From IMG/VR virus record IMGVR_UViG_3300010354_000723, positions 1 through 22,614 of that record: DNA of 22,614 bases; one strand, given 5' to 3'. The DNA comes from a virus. Position numbers and translations under genes: made by a program. This document shows, one piece after another, positions 1 through 14,000 of the stretch. Under the pieces are notes generated by a model, which searched no databases, was not told where the DNA came from, and was given only the letters and a program-made list of their open reading frames with translations. Position 1 is the first letter of the stretch, and each line of letters starts with the position of its first letter.

Positions 1-422
1 TTGATTGAAAAATTACTATCAGAATTTAAATACTTGACATAAAGTGTATATGTGTTTAGTGAAGAAACTTGCTTTGTAATTACGTTCTGGACGACTGCTG
101 TAATTTGAGAATTTTGTCCCTTAATTTTTTTTCCTATTAAGTTCTGCAAATAGATGCCAATATCTAATCCCAAATGAGCATCATTTAATTTAACGGCATA
201 ATACTCATTGTCATAAGTTATATTTCCTGGAATTACTACGGATCCTTCTTTAAAAAAGTGATATCCAAATGACTCTACTTGATTTTGAAGTATAGATTGT
301 AGAGTTACTAATTCTCTAGACTGAACTGGAAATCCTGGTTTAAATAAAACTCGATAATAGTTTTTAGATGCGTCAAAATCATCAAAATATGGAGATACAT
401 TTAAATTTGTTTTTTGAGACAT
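1..422 (-). CDS. DUF4815-like virion structural protein, N-terminal part
   Basis: Only the first 140 codons are present; the gene runs off the left edge. Translated from the ATG at 422 it begins MSQKTNLNVSPYFDDFDASK and continues with NYYRVLFKPGFPVQSRELVT, LQSILQNQVESFG and FFKEGSVVIPGNI. This run closely resembles, from memory, the N-terminus of the DUF4815 family, large structural proteins of T4-like cyanophages and relatives that are probably part of the baseplate or tail-fibre attachment. The start lies 2 bases after the gp8 stop, so the two are almost certainly co-transcribed and translationally coupled. The rest of the protein, including any fibre-like C-terminus, cannot be seen. The exact position in the virion is inference. 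Confidence 0.8.
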   Translation of the reverse strand, partial: MSQKTNLNVSPYFDDFDASKNYYRVLFKPGFPVQSRELVTLQSILQNQVESFGYHFFKEGSVVIPGNITYDNEYYAVKLNDAHLGLDIGIYLQNLIGKKIKGQNSQITAVVQNVITKQVSSLNTYTLYVKYLNSDSNFSI

Positions 423-424
423 TT

Positions 425-1981
425 TTAGAATTCCAGTATAATTTTAATATCTTCTTTTTGTCTTGGATTTCTAGACACCATAGGTCTGTTATCTAGGTAG
501 ATGATGGACCCGCTTCTCTTATTTATCTCTGGTGTGGCGACTCCATTTGTAAAGTTAGTTGCTAAATTTACAATTTTAGTTTGTGATACAGAGGTTGTTA
601 TACCATTAAAATTGGAATCAATTACACAACTAAAACTGTTTGTTGCTGTGATTGATCCACTAGAAGCATTAAATTCAACTACTTTAGACTCATTGTTAAC
701 ATTGAAAGAATCTTTTTGATCATATGATGAAGGATTAAAGTATAATGATCTATCTGTAAAATACTTTAAAACTTTTGTTTCTGAATCATATGATGCAATA
801 TATGCAACAGCGGTCCCTACGCCTGATACAGTTTGGAATATTTTAGTTCCAGGTATGGCATCAGATGGATTTGAGACAGAAGATAATTTTAATGCACCTA
901 AATTGGAAAAACTATTAGATGTAAAAATTGAAGTTGCGGATCCAACTGATGTTGGATTTTTAATCAATCCAATTTGAGCAAATCTAGTATCTAAAGGAAA
1001 GTCTTTTGTAGAATCATCAAATCTTGAATAAATTAAAACTCTTTCCGTTCCCAATTCAGTATATAAATCGTATCCATGCCCATTTGATGGTGGTATGATT
1101 GGAATAAGATTTGCAAATGAAGTTGCACCAGAATTGATTGAAGATAAATCAACTCTTCCATAAGTATAATTTTTTCCTCCAGAAGAAACTGTAGCTTCAG
1201 TTATTTTTCCACCAACAACATTAACAATTGCTTTACCTCCAGTTCCATCACCTAAAATATCTAATTCTGCACTTGTAGCGTTATATCCAGCACCTTGAGA
1301 TTGTACATATATTTTTTTAATCTGATTATTATTTACTGTAGAATCTCCATTTTCACGAATTGATTGTATTTGGGGATCTGTGGAAGATTGCCAATCATTT
1401 GGAACGGGAATATACTCAATAGAATCAAATTTAATAATATCACTTGGAGATACTGTAAACAAATACTTCCAAATATATCCATCTCCACTTTCACCAGCTC
1501 TGGATGGTTCTAGATCAACAAATGTTGGTTCGTCTTGAGAAAAATTTCCACCTGGTTTAGATACGCTTGATCCATTATCAATACAAAGATAAACTCTATA
1601 ATCGCTGTTTATTACATAATAATTAGAGTCATATAATCTAGAGGAATTTGTTTGTGGAGATGGGTTGTATACATTATAATCATGCCTATACATTTCATAT
1701 ATTGTTCCCTGCGTCCAATTAACTCTTCTTATAAGTCTTCTAACATCACTTGTTGTAACTTTTTTTCCAAAAATGATAGTATCTTTTATATGATTTAATT
1801 GATTAATATTATCAATTGGATTGGGAGTATTACTATCCCACGTTGTAGATCTCCCAAATCCAACTGCGCTGGGATTTGGAAGACTCAAAAAAACGTAATA
1901 AGAATTGGCAGTGTCTTGAATGGAATCAATAAAGTTATTTGCGTTTAAAATTCTAAATTGATCCGTAACAATTGCAGACAT
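425..1981 (-). CDS. 8: Baseplate wedge subunit gp8
   Basis: This 518-residue protein matches the layout of T4 gp8, which bridges wedge proteins in the phage baseplate. The N-terminus (AIVTDQFRILNANNFIDS) is followed by FGRSTTWDSN near residue 43 and a conserved segment with GESGDGYIWKYLF and EYIPVPNDW near residues 163-198. The C-terminus IIYLDNRPM...EDIKIILEF parallels the T4 ending with YMENRPP and NILFTF (from memory). T4 gp8 is 334 residues. The extra length lies mainly between residues about 220 and 480 and includes two glycine/tyrosine segments (QGAGYNATS near 230, SGGKNYTYG near 268) of the kind repeated in the giant protein upstream. It follows that gene by 34 bases and has its own late promoter. 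Confidence 0.9.
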   Translation of the reverse strand: MSAIVTDQFRILNANNFIDSIQDTANSYYVFLSLPNPSAVGFGRSTTWDSNTPNPIDNINQLNHIKDTIIFGKKVTTSDVRRLIRRVNWTQGTIYEMYRHDYNVYNPSPQTNSSRLYDSNYYVINSDYRVYLCIDNGSSVSKPGGNFSQDEPTFVDLEPSRAGESGDGYIWKYLFTVSPSDIIKFDSIEYIPVPNDWQSSTDPQIQSIRENGDSTVNNNQIKKIYVQSQGAGYNATSAELDILGDGTGGKAIVNVVGGKITEATVSSGGKNYTYGRVDLSSINSGATSFANLIPIIPPSNGHGYDLYTELGTERVLIYSRFDDSTKDFPLDTRFAQIGLIKNPTSVGSATSIFTSNSFSNLGALKLSSVSNPSDAIPGTKIFQTVSGVGTAVAYIASYDSETKVLKYFTDRSLYFNPSSYDQKDSFNVNNESKVVEFNASSGSITATNSFSCVIDSNFNGITTSVSQTKIVNLATNFTNGVATPEINKRSGSIIYLDNRPMVSRNPRQKEDIKIILEF

Positions 1982-1999
1982 ATTATTAGCTTTTTTCTA

Positions 2000-2007
2000 T
2001 ATTTATA
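2000..2007 (-). promoter_or_regulatory. T4-type late promoter upstream of gp8
   Basis: The minus strand reads TATAAATA, an exact match to the T4 late promoter box recognised by the gp55 sigma factor with the sliding clamp. It lies in the 34-base gap between the giant wedge gene and gp8, ending 18 bases before the gp8 ATG. No minus-35 element is expected for this promoter class. The intergenic position supports function, although the surrounding DNA is AT-rich. Confidence 0.7.
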
Positions 2008-2015
2008 CTGATTAT

Positions 2016-5000
2016 TTAAATCAGTTGCTTTTTAAGACCGCCACCATCTCTTAATCCATAACCTCTTCTTACTATTTGTGGGAATGTGGTTAATCCAGAA
2101 TTAACTGTATATCCACTTACTGCAACAGAAACTGGATTACTAGATCTTGTTATTCCATATAATCTACCCCAAGAAAATCTACCACAGAACTCTCCAGATG
2201 TTTGTATACCAGATATACTTGAGGAAGAAAGAACATTGCAAGTAATTACTCCCACCAATCCAGTTCTAGATATTGCATTAACAATATAGATGTTATCAAA
2301 AAATGTTGTACCAATTCCAACTGTATCATTATCACTAGAGTTAATTGAGGTAACGGCACTTCCAATATTTGTCTGTGTTACAACAATAGGATAACCAACA
2401 AGTAGAGAGTCTATTTGAGACGCTGAAGTATGAGAGATATTAAATTTAATTGCCGTTGGATTAGACCCTGTTCCTGATGATGTGCTTATTCCAGTGATAA
2501 TTCCACTAAATCCTTCAGCAAAGGAAATAGAAGAAATTAACTCGTCAGTAAATGATGGTTGGGATGGTAATATTGAAGGTGGATTTGAGGATGTATATCC
2601 AGATCCAGGATTTGTAATGTTAACAGAGGTAACTATTCCAGAGGATGACACTGATGCAGTGGCAGTAGCTGTGCTCCCAACTCCAATTGGATTTCCAATT
2701 TTTAACGTAATAGTTGAATTTGGAGTATATCCTCTTCCTGCAGTGAGAATGCCAATTGAAGAAATTGTAGATGATACACTAACAATAGCTGTAAATCCTG
2801 CTGAAATTGGTTCATCGGAAGAATCAATTAATAACCCAGAAAAACGTTGAATGTTAATAGATGTATTGGTATCATTTTCCTCATACTTAAAGAATTGTGC
2901 ATCATCTACAAAAATTTCAGTATCAGTAGAATTTATATTTTTAATAACTCTGGTTGCTGGAACTACTATTGCCTCTAAAGAATCTCTAGATTTAAAAATA
3001 TAATCTCCATTTATAACTAAATCTTCTTTTTGTTTTGTCCAATCCAATGGTTTGTAATTATTTTCATCAATTCCATCTCCCAAATATATACCTGTTTCTA
3101 CAACATCAGCACTTTGAATTAGTGAAACTATTCTTTCAGATTGTGAAAAAGTATTTGGTATAAAATCATTTTTGTTAATTTTTATAATATCTCCCGGTTT
3201 AACTGATTCATTAACATCAATAACTGATGAGTCAACTCCTCTTGTTCCTCTGTAGAAAAAGATAGCAACATTATCTTCTTGTTTTGGTGCCTCAACAAAA
3301 GTAAATGTTGTTCCACCATCAAAATTATAAGAAATTCCTGGTTCTTGCATTACGCCATTCAAATATATCAATAATATGGAGTTGAAATCAATTTCATTAG
3401 ACTCTACATCTGATGATTTTTTCTCAAAACTCAATAGGGATCCATTTCTAATTAGTGGAAATCTCTTTCTAATTCCATTTTGATAGAATTTAATATTATC
3501 AATATAGTCTAATTCACCAAGTTGCCAACATGCAAATGAATCTGTAAAAGTTTCATCTATGTTTAAAATTAATTCTTCTATTGGTTGTGATAATCCCTTT
3601 GCAGTAACTAATCCAACAACTTTAAATTTATCACCTCTATTAAATCCATATCCAGGTTTAGTAATCGTAAATGATTTTACTGCAAAGAAACTTGTTCCTA
3701 TTCCTGTCACAGAACTTTCTTGAACATTAACAGTTATCGATAAACCAATTCCTGTTGCTGTTGTGTCACCGATTGATAGTCTTGATACACCTATGATTGA
3801 AAGATTTTCATAAGAGGGACTATCTATGTTGAATTTGGGACTTACATATCCACTTCCACCATTTATCACATTGAATGATAGTGTTCCACCAGCACCAACA
3901 GTAGCGGTGATTGTAGCACCAAATCCAACAGAGTCTGTTACGCCTATAGATATAGTTCCACCTTGATATCCAGATCCACTAATATCAGTTGTCCCTACAC
4001 CAACTGCAGTAATACTACCACCTACTCCAAGAACAGCAGTTACTGAAGCCCCAACTAAAGGAGCATATCCAAGACCACCTGTAGACCCAATTGTTATTGG
4101 TATTCCACCTCTAGGAACTTGATTTTGATTAACATCATATGGAACAATTATTACATCATTGGTATTAGGTCTAGTTATTGAAGTAAACGTTACTGTTGTT
4201 ATTCCTAGTGTGCTTGAAGAAGTTAATGTGTAATTATTTCCCGAGTTATTTTCAGTGTCTGGAGTTTGGAAAACATCATTAATAAAGACCAGGCCACTTC
4301 CTGGTTCAATTCCTGAAGTGTTTTCACCCTCTAAAGTTAAATTAAAGGTTCTTCCAATTCCTGTGAATTTTTCGGAAATGTCATCATAAATTTTATTAAA
4401 TGTATAATCTTTTCTTAAAAATACTCTTCCATTAAAAGTTGATCTTGGAACAGGTAGTCCCGAAAAATCTAATCTGTTGTTATTTCCCTTCCCATCAGGA
4501 GCCTCTGTAAAGTGAATTTTATTACCAACGATGTTATAAGATCCGCGATAAATTCTTATTGGAGATCCATCAATATGAGAAGTTGCTGAAGATCCAACAA
4601 AACCTCTATCAACTTGAACAATAGGAATTGTTCCTAAACCAGTCACTGGACCAGAACTTGTAGTGCCGAGTCCGACATTAACTACTCTTACATATTCATC
4701 ATCAATTTTGATTAAATCGCGTGGTGCTATAGAAGATATTCCAGAAAGTGCAATAAATGTTACTGCAGAACCTACAGTTCCACCATTATTTTGTAATGTG
4801 TAATTTATAGGTGTCCAAATGATTGGGTATTGATTGACTCCATTAATAGTGATTAAAGATTTTTCATTCTTTTTCTTCATCTCAAGTTGGTGTGCATTTC
4901 CAGATCCAGAAGATGTGAAAGTAAATCCAATTGCACTTTCACCACTTGTTCCACTTATTTTAAATGTATCTTTACTAATCTTAATAGCATAAACTCTAGT

Positions 5001-8000
5001 TGGGCAAATACTTGTCACGATTCCAGTGACATATCTATTTCTAAATGTTGTTCCTGTAGAAACATTTGATAATGTAATACTTGTCTTTAGGTTATTGGAA
5101 TAGAAGGTTACTCCTGTTCCAGCAGTTACAACTTGACTTGATGTGATAGAATTTATTCCTATAGAAACAATTGATCCTATTCCAGTGTTTGATAAGTTAA
5201 ATATGCTTGATCCTATACTCAAAACAGATGTATTTGCAATACCTGTTATGACGGTAGAACCACCACCAATTACGTCTCCAATAAAATAGGTGAAAGTAGA
5301 TCCAATTGATGTAATAGTGGTTCCAGATGCCACTGAGGTTCCAGTAATTGTATCACCAATATTAAATCCAGTTGTTGCCGCTATTCCTGTAACGGTAGAA
5401 AATCCAGAAATGAAATCTCCGACAAAGGTTACTCCACCAACTAAAGTTGTTCCAATACCAACTGGAGATGGAGTAATTCCGGGCAATGTACTAGATGGTG
5501 TATAAATCAATTCTTCTCCAGTTTGGAAGAAATGATCTACTATCGTAAATACCCCAGTTGATTGATTTAGAACAGCAGAATTGCCTGGATTGAAAGTTTT
5601 TTCAAAAATTGGTGTTCCTTGATAATTTAAATTAAATGATAGTCTATCTTTACCAAAAATATTTAAACCACCATAAAATGCAGTATCTATATCTTCAATC
5701 GCTACTCCATACTTATATGTTTCTGGTTGATTAATTTCATCAGTATCAAAGTAAATGAATTGATTAAATTTCCTGATTTCTAGAGAACTTGATGAAAACA
5801 TCGAGTCTGGGAAGAATTTAACAAAAACATTTACACCATCAGTCTCAACACCAAATGTTCCAATTCCACTTGTCGATGCAGATCCAACTGATAAAAATGG
5901 ATATCTTTGAATATTAACTCGACTACTATCAGATATAACCAAAAATTGATGTAAAGCAACAGTTGATCCAACGCCAACTCGAACCAGAGACTTTAAGGTA
6001 GACTCTACACCTAATGTATAAGATGTAACTACAGTATTTCCAATTGATACTTGATGAGAAGATTCTAGTCTTGCAGTTTTTTCTGTTCCACTAACTTGAT
6101 CTCCAACAAGATATCTATATGAACCAGTTCCAGATGCCGTTGTTCCAAAACCAACTGTTTTTGCCTTGACTGTAACTGAATTGCTAGTATTGTTTGTAAA
6201 GTTGAGTTTTAAAACTCCTCCATCTAAACTAGTTCCAAAAGTTCCTATAAATCCAAAAGAAGATCCACTAATATTATTTTCGGTATCAAAACAGTATTCA
6301 CTTACATATGAATTTTGCCCATCATGGAATGCTAAAATTTCAAAATAATTCATGTCTAATGTATCATTGTTGCGAATGAACACATTAGAGTAAACAGTAT
6401 CAATTGTAGAAATTTGAGATTTAAAAATATCGGTGGTTATACCAGATGTTGAAAAATTCTCAACTCTACCAGTTAACCTTAAGAATCCAAGATCTGTAAA
6501 TCCGATTCCAGGAGTGCTTGAGTCTGTTGAAAAATAATCTCTGTAAATTTTTAAATTATAATTTTCTCCTAATGGATCTGTAGGAGTAAATTTAACAGCA
6601 GAATTTCCATTCTGTGCAAAAGAACCAGAAAAATCTCCTAATAAATTATCTCCAGTATAAAGATCTGCTTTATTCATAGTATAAGTATTGTCGTAATTGT
6701 TTAATATCACTAACTCACTTGCTTGAACAGTAGTTTTATTTTCATCAACTACTTGGATTAAAAATTTTGAAAACTGATCTGTTATACTATATTCATAAGC
6801 ATCAATAAAAGTATCTTTATTAAACTCTGCACTTGAGAAAGATGGGCTAATGTCATCTATTTGAAGAACTCTGTTTGAAAGACATTCGATATAATCTGCA
6901 AGTTTTTTATTTTTAAATATAACAGCATCTGATGATGTAGACGTTGGTAAATAGTCTAGCGATAAATCAAAATTATTAAAAGTATCTACTCTCTCTTCTG
7001 AAACAAAATCCAAAACTTGACTTAAAGATTGATCAGATCCTATACCAATAGTAACTGAAGATGTTATTCCAACATCTACAAAGTTTTTCAGTCCAGTTGG
7101 ATGTACAAGTCTATTAACAGAATCTTTTACGGTATCAAAATCTAGAACTTTGTTTTGTTTATAATTTTCTCCCGATGTTTTAATTGAATATGCTAAATTT
7201 TGATAATAATCATTATCAGGAAGAACTTGATAGTTATTATTTAATTTTCCAGTATCATTTTTCCATCCCAAAGTTTTTTTAGATGAATAATCAACTTTAT
7301 AATTACTTGAAAATTGAATATTCTCATTGACTCTAGCAATATTTCCAGATTTAACCCCATAAATTAAGTCATCATATTTTACTTTATAATCTCCACTTAT
7401 TTTTAAAAGATTTTTTGATGACTTTTCTACAACTAAATCAGTTTCCAACTGATTTACTAGTAATTTTTCTCCATCATTAAATATGCTTGGGATTTGATTG
7501 ACCACAAAAATTGGATAGTTATTTCTATTAACTATACTGTTAAAATATGATTGTATTCCAACAAGAGTTCCGGCATTATTTGTAAATTCACCGATAAAAT
7601 AACTAAGTCTTGCTGGAATTTCATTTACGTAATCGGTAACTTTAAAGAAATTATATCCATTATCTGATGAATTAAATCCTGTTCCTGGAGAAGTTGTTAT
7701 TCCCAGTTCATCAGTAGTGGACTCTTTTACTAAACCTTCAACAAAAATATAATCATCTATTTTGAATGGTGGATTCACAAAACCATTAACTGCAGGAGTT
7801 GTGAGTTCAACCTCTACAATTCCTGTTGCTTTATTATAACTTAATATTCTTTCTACTCCAACTCCATTACTATTTTTTTCAATAAAAATTGAATGTTCTA
7901 CTGATTCTAAACCCTTTGGTTCTTCAATAATTAAAACTTCAGTAATTGCATTTCCACTTAGTTTTGGATTTAATAATCCACTTGAAACTTTTTTTCTAGT

Positions 8001-11000
8001 ACGATTATTAACTAGTGATAAAAGTGGTGGGGAAATTAAATTTTTCCCCCCATAAGAAACTGCGACACCAACTATTTTATCAGATCTTTCAAGTCTTAAT
8101 AATCTAGAAACATCTGCTTTTGGTTTTAGAGTTTTATCGGATGAAAATTCAAATCCCTCATTCAACAATCTAAGTTGTTCTATTTTTCCAATATTTGTTG
8201 ACTTTGTTTTTATAATCGCATTTGATCCTAGACTTAAAGTGGTTACTCCAACAACAATCGGAAGTTTTGTATATCCAAAACCTTCAGATATTAATTCTAT
8301 TTCATCTATACCTCCAGTTGCAGTTTTAGAAGTGGTAGAATATTCAAGGACTTCACAATCTGAATTTAGTGTGGTATATCCCAAACCAATATATGAATTT
8401 TTTTCTGGTTCATCTAGAAGAGAAATATTAAATGTAGTGTTACCTATTCCAAAAATAGTATATTCACCACTATATGTGCTATTGATAAAGGTAATTTTCG
8501 AATGATCTTTAACGTCACTATCTGCTGTTAAAATTTCACCAGATTTTTCTAAATTATAGAATAAAGTTTCAGGTAAATTTTCATCATAATTTAAAGTTAA
8601 ACTAGAAGTTGTATTTACACCAACCACTCCACTGTAGAAAGTTGAAAATGTAGTTGTTGATCCGGTAGAAACAAATTCATTCTTGAAATCCCCATCATAA
8701 TAAATTTTGAACTTATATCCAAGTAAAGAATTGTGGGATAAGTTGAAAACAATGTCGTTATTTTTAACTACTTTTAATTGTGGATTTATCTGACTTATTT
8801 CATGCAAACTGCCACCAGATGATCCAACACTTACAGCAATTGGTGGATAAGAAATCGAATCATTATAAGTTTCACACAATTGAATATTATTGCTATCTAC
8901 TTTGTTAACAAAGTAGTCACCCGTAGATAGACCACTAGAAACTAGATCATAAGAATTATAAAAAACTTTATCTCCCGTTTTTAATCCGTGAGAAGAAATA
9001 TTGATTATGTTCGTGTTTGTATTAATTTTTTCCGAACTAAATCCAATTGGATTAATTAAAATTTTATTGTGGATTGAATTATATCTAACCACTACACTGG
9101 ATGCTGTAGTTCCAATTCCAGTTGTCAATCCTGGTTTAACAACTAATGATATTGTATCACCATAAGATAAACCATGTGAGGTGGAAACTGATACACGAGA
9201 AACAACCTTTTTAACATTTGTTGTTACTTCATTAAATGTTGGTTGTAAGTAATAGTTATAATTATCAGATCCATTTCCACTAAAGAAAAGTCCATTTGTT
9301 GTCGTTGTTAATCCTACTTCTGTTACGATACCAATTGTATCTTTAGTCTTATTAATTATGTAAACATGAGTGCTAATGCCACTGGGAATATTGAATAATG
9401 AAGATGTTGGAGTATCTCTAACTTGCAGAGAAGATGATCCTGTTGGTTTAACTAATAAAACTCTTTGATTTGTTTTAAATGGATGATTTGGAATGTATAT
9501 ACTTTGATTTTCTACTGAAATATTGACAGTTTGAATCCCAATTTGAGTTTGAATATTGGTGGATGTTCCTGTATTCAATCCAACACTAACAGAATAATTA
9601 GGATTGAAGTATATTTTCGTATTTTCTTTAGAATCAAAATAATCTGTTTTTAGATCAATAATAATTTTATTGGGATAAAAGTTAACTAAACTTCCAGAAG
9701 TGTGTGCTAAACCAGTTATTCCTCTTGAAACTCTTAAAATATTTAAATCACCAAAAACATTAAGAACAGATAATATCTCTGTTCCTATTCCAATAGTTGT
9801 TCCAATACTTACATTATTTGGAATCGGTGAGACGTAGATATCAGTGACTAATCCTACGGTTGAATTGAGTGGAATTTCATACAAAACAGATGCTGTTTCT
9901 GATGTTACACCAATAGGATGAGACCCATTTAAATTTTTAATTTTATTGGTAGAAACTCCAACTATTTGTACAGTATCACCATTTAACAAATTATGATATG
10001 GATCTATTTTTATTTCAATTTGATTGGAATTTATTCTTGTTACAAGTGCGTTTTCATAAGATTCAATCGTTGTTTCAATATTTTTAATTTGCTTACCAGA
10101 AATAGATTTAATAATAGCTGATGCACCACCTCCATTAGTATCAGTATTATCAAATACTAAAGATTGATTAACTTTATATCCATCACCTTTTACTACAATT
10201 TCAAAATCTTCAACTGATCCATCTGAAATAGATTCAACTATAGAAACTTGTTTAGATATTTTATTAGACTCAATAATAAAATCATTATTAGAATAATTTT
10301 GATTAACTCTATATGGAAATGTGTTTCTAATCAAGTTGGAGTTATTAAAGTCAAAATTCTGAGACAGTGACGAATCTATTTCAAAATTAGATCTATATTG
10401 ATCTCCAATAAAGTAAGGGAACTCACTCTCAAGTGTATTTGTGGTGATATTTGTAGATACTCCAACAAAATAAGCATAAGTTCCATTTGGAAATTCTGGA
10501 GTAACACAAAATCTTCCATTAGAAATATCAAGATCTCCAGAATCCGAGTAAATATGATCCTCTACAAAAAATCCTAAACTAAACTCACTAGGTCTATTTT
10601 CTACATTTGATAAACTTTTTGTATATCCAGATTTCAATAAGTTTATTTGAGAATTTTTATTTTTCGGATCAGAAAATCCATATGGCCCATATATTGGATT
10701 TCCATCCAAACACCATCCAATTATTTTTGAATGATTTCCATTTTCATGATCTAAAAATGAAATTCCTTCCCTGTTTGTAGAATATCCAACTACACCATAA
10801 GACAAATCATCTCCACTTTCAGTTAGTATTTGGTCTGAAAATCTTGCGTAGTTGTTTACAGTTAATGATCTAACGTCACAATCTAAAGTACAATTTTTTC
10901 CGGAATCTTGTACTTTGATGGTCGTGTTATTTGAATTATAATTTGTACCACCATTAACTATGATTACTTTAGAAATACTTCCATTGGTAACAACAGCTCT

Positions 11001-14000
11001 TAATTTTGCTCCCAAACCGTCCCCATTAACAATTAAATCTGGAGATGATGTATAATTTAATCCACTATTTTGAATTTCTACACCAACGATTTTACTATCA
11101 AGTATAATTGGTTTAAGTTGTGCTGAATACCCTTTTTTAATTGTTAAGATAGGTTTTTTATGAAAATTTAAAACAGATGATCCATAATCGGATCCAGATT
11201 CATACAAATATGCATCTACTACACTACCTCTAATTATTGGTGTAGCAGTTATTACTCCAACTGTTCCAGAATACTCTGCTTCAATGTTTAATTGAATTTC
11301 TGGATATTTAAATATTTGTTTGCCAGTTCCTGTGGATTCAAATTTAACATACTTATTTCTATCAAAGTTTGATGAAGAAGGACTTGTTGATGAGAGTCCA
11401 GCATTTGATAATCTAAAATTAGAATCATCTATTTTTAAAATGTAATACTGATTACTAGTTGATAAACCCGATATTGCCGTGGGAGTTTCTGCACCAAATC
11501 CAGGTTCAATTTTATAATTAATTAAATCTCCATTTTTAAATCCATGATTTTTGAAATAAACAGTATCAGAAATCGTTGATATTCCAGTTGGTTTAACAAT
11601 TAGAGAGCGATTTTCATAATTCGATCCTCCATCTTCTACTCTAATTTCAGTTAAAACTCTTTTTCCATTCAATAATCTAAATTTGTGAATTCCTCCAGCG
11701 TTTGCAGTGGTAAATCCAATTGTATTGATACCACTATTAAAATCTGATAGAGTATTAAAAAGTTTAATTGAACTCGTGTTAATAATCTCTGGATAATAAA
11801 TTCCACCATTTACCAAATATCTATCTTGATCTGTATTCGATCCCCCAAAAGTTCCGATTCCTAATTCAGAATTTCCATTAGAATTATATACTATCGGAGT
11901 TCCGTTTTGTAATTTATGAAATTCTAAAAATGTTACAGTATCATTAACTACATTTACACCTCCACCAAAATCAGAGGTTCTACCATTAAAAGGAATTTCT
12001 CTAAATTTAGTTTCAACAATTGGATCTAATATTGCACCAGATCCATTTCCACCAGTAATATAAGATGAAAGAACTCTCTCTACCTCAATTTCATTTGGAT
12101 CAACAATAACTTCTTTTATATTGCCATTTACTACTAAATTTACTAGAGCAGTTGTCCCTACACCAACTTTGGGGTTTGAAACAAGAACTGTTGGAGGTGT
12201 TAAAACGTCATAATCTGAACCAGAGTTTATAACTTTTAAATTTTCCAGAGGTCCATAGTAAATCTTATCATCAGACTTATAGTTTACAATATCAACACCA
12301 TTAATCATAACTCCAACAGAACCCGGAATAGTTTTAGTTCCAGTTCCAGATTTAATATTTGGATTTAATGGAATTCTTTTTAATATTTTTTTTGAAGTTA
12401 ATTTTTTACCACCATTATGTTGAGATAGAGTAAATGTGTGCGTTGAAACGCTTGAAAGTTTTTCAAATTCAATATAATTGTTTGTTCCTATAAATGATCT
12501 GGCATTATATAATCTAATTTTATTTTTTATATCTGAAGGATTTGAGGGAACGACAACTTCAACATAGTATGATTGGTTGAAATTAAGACCAGTAATTGGA
12601 GTTGATGATCCAGTGTAAATTACCTCATCGCCGGTAATAAAAGAAATTTGACTTGTAAAAGATAAAATACTATACTTTGTTTTACCATCAGTTTCAGAAA
12701 CTTTTGGTGATATAAAAATAGTATCTAAATTTGTTGACGAGGTAATATTAATTGTTTCAAATGTTATATTCTTATTAATCGTATAATCTGGTAAAGAATT
12801 AGATGCTACATACAAGTTTTCTGAATTTTCATCATATGTGTTTTGAACATTTACCGTAAGATTTGGATATTTTAAACTCAATCCACTTGAAGATGCATAC
12901 TTTAAATTTTTTCTAATGCTAATTTTTGTATTTGAAGGAATTCCAGATATGTTTTGATCTAAAGTAATAACCTTATTAGAAATTAGTGCCACTATAGCAT
13001 TTTCTAAAATTACGTTTTCAGAATTTCTACTTAAAACATTAACAGTGTCTCCTACCTTTAAACTAGATTTGTCTGGCAACTCATATAATGTTACCTGATT
13101 ATTGTTAAATGATTGAACTTCATATCTGGTTTTAGTATTGTAAATCCAAGAATTGAAAATAGTTTGCTTATAAGTTTTATCAACGTCAGGATTTTCTATT
13201 TTTTCTCCAATATGCTTTACTGAAATAGTATCGCCAATATCCCTAAAGTAAATATCATTTTGATTTTCTAATTCAGATAAAACTCCAGTAATTCTTAATT
13301 CTACTTTCTTTGAAGTATCTCCATTTTCATATCCATAAATTAATTTGTCAGTTCTTATATTGGATCCTATGTTAATTAAATTATTAACTCCAGTACATCC
13401 AAGAAATTGATTTATAGTTTTTTCTGTATATTTGATTACATTAGATCCAGAGATTAATGTTCCACTTTTATCAAATCCAATTGTAGAGTCTACCGTAATT
13501 ACACTTGAACCTACTGAAATATTTTCTAAAACTTTTGTTTTAGGTGTAATTGTGAATGTTCCTTCGATTAAACTTTTTTCATTAAAACCAGCGAACAACT
13601 GTATCTTATAATAATTTGTCGAACCTCTAGAAATAATTTCTACTTCCGAAACAGGAGCAGATGCAGTATCGTCAGAACTTTTAATAACTTGCCCTACAAG
13701 ATTATTTGGATTACTTCCAGAAACTAATTCAGTTACTAAAACTTCTCTTCTTACAAATTCCGCATCAGAAGATCTCAATAAGAATTCTTTCAAATCTAGA
13801 ACTTTTGGATCTACTCCGTAAAGAACATTATATAAGATTCTGAAAGAGTCATCAGTTCCTTTAGACTGATAGAAAGTTCTAGATTCCTTTATAAAATTGT
13901 TTACATTCAATCCAGAAACAAAGTCTACATTTTCAAATCCTGGAGTTAAATCTTTTTTTAGTTTATTATAAAATTCTTTTAAAAATAGAGAACTGAGATT

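Noticed and set aside
2086-8505. Plus-strand open frames opposite the giant wedge gene
   Set aside because: They are antisense shadows of the 4151-codon gene, rich in proline/valine because its glycine/threonine codons are read in reverse; no ribosome-binding site or independent support.
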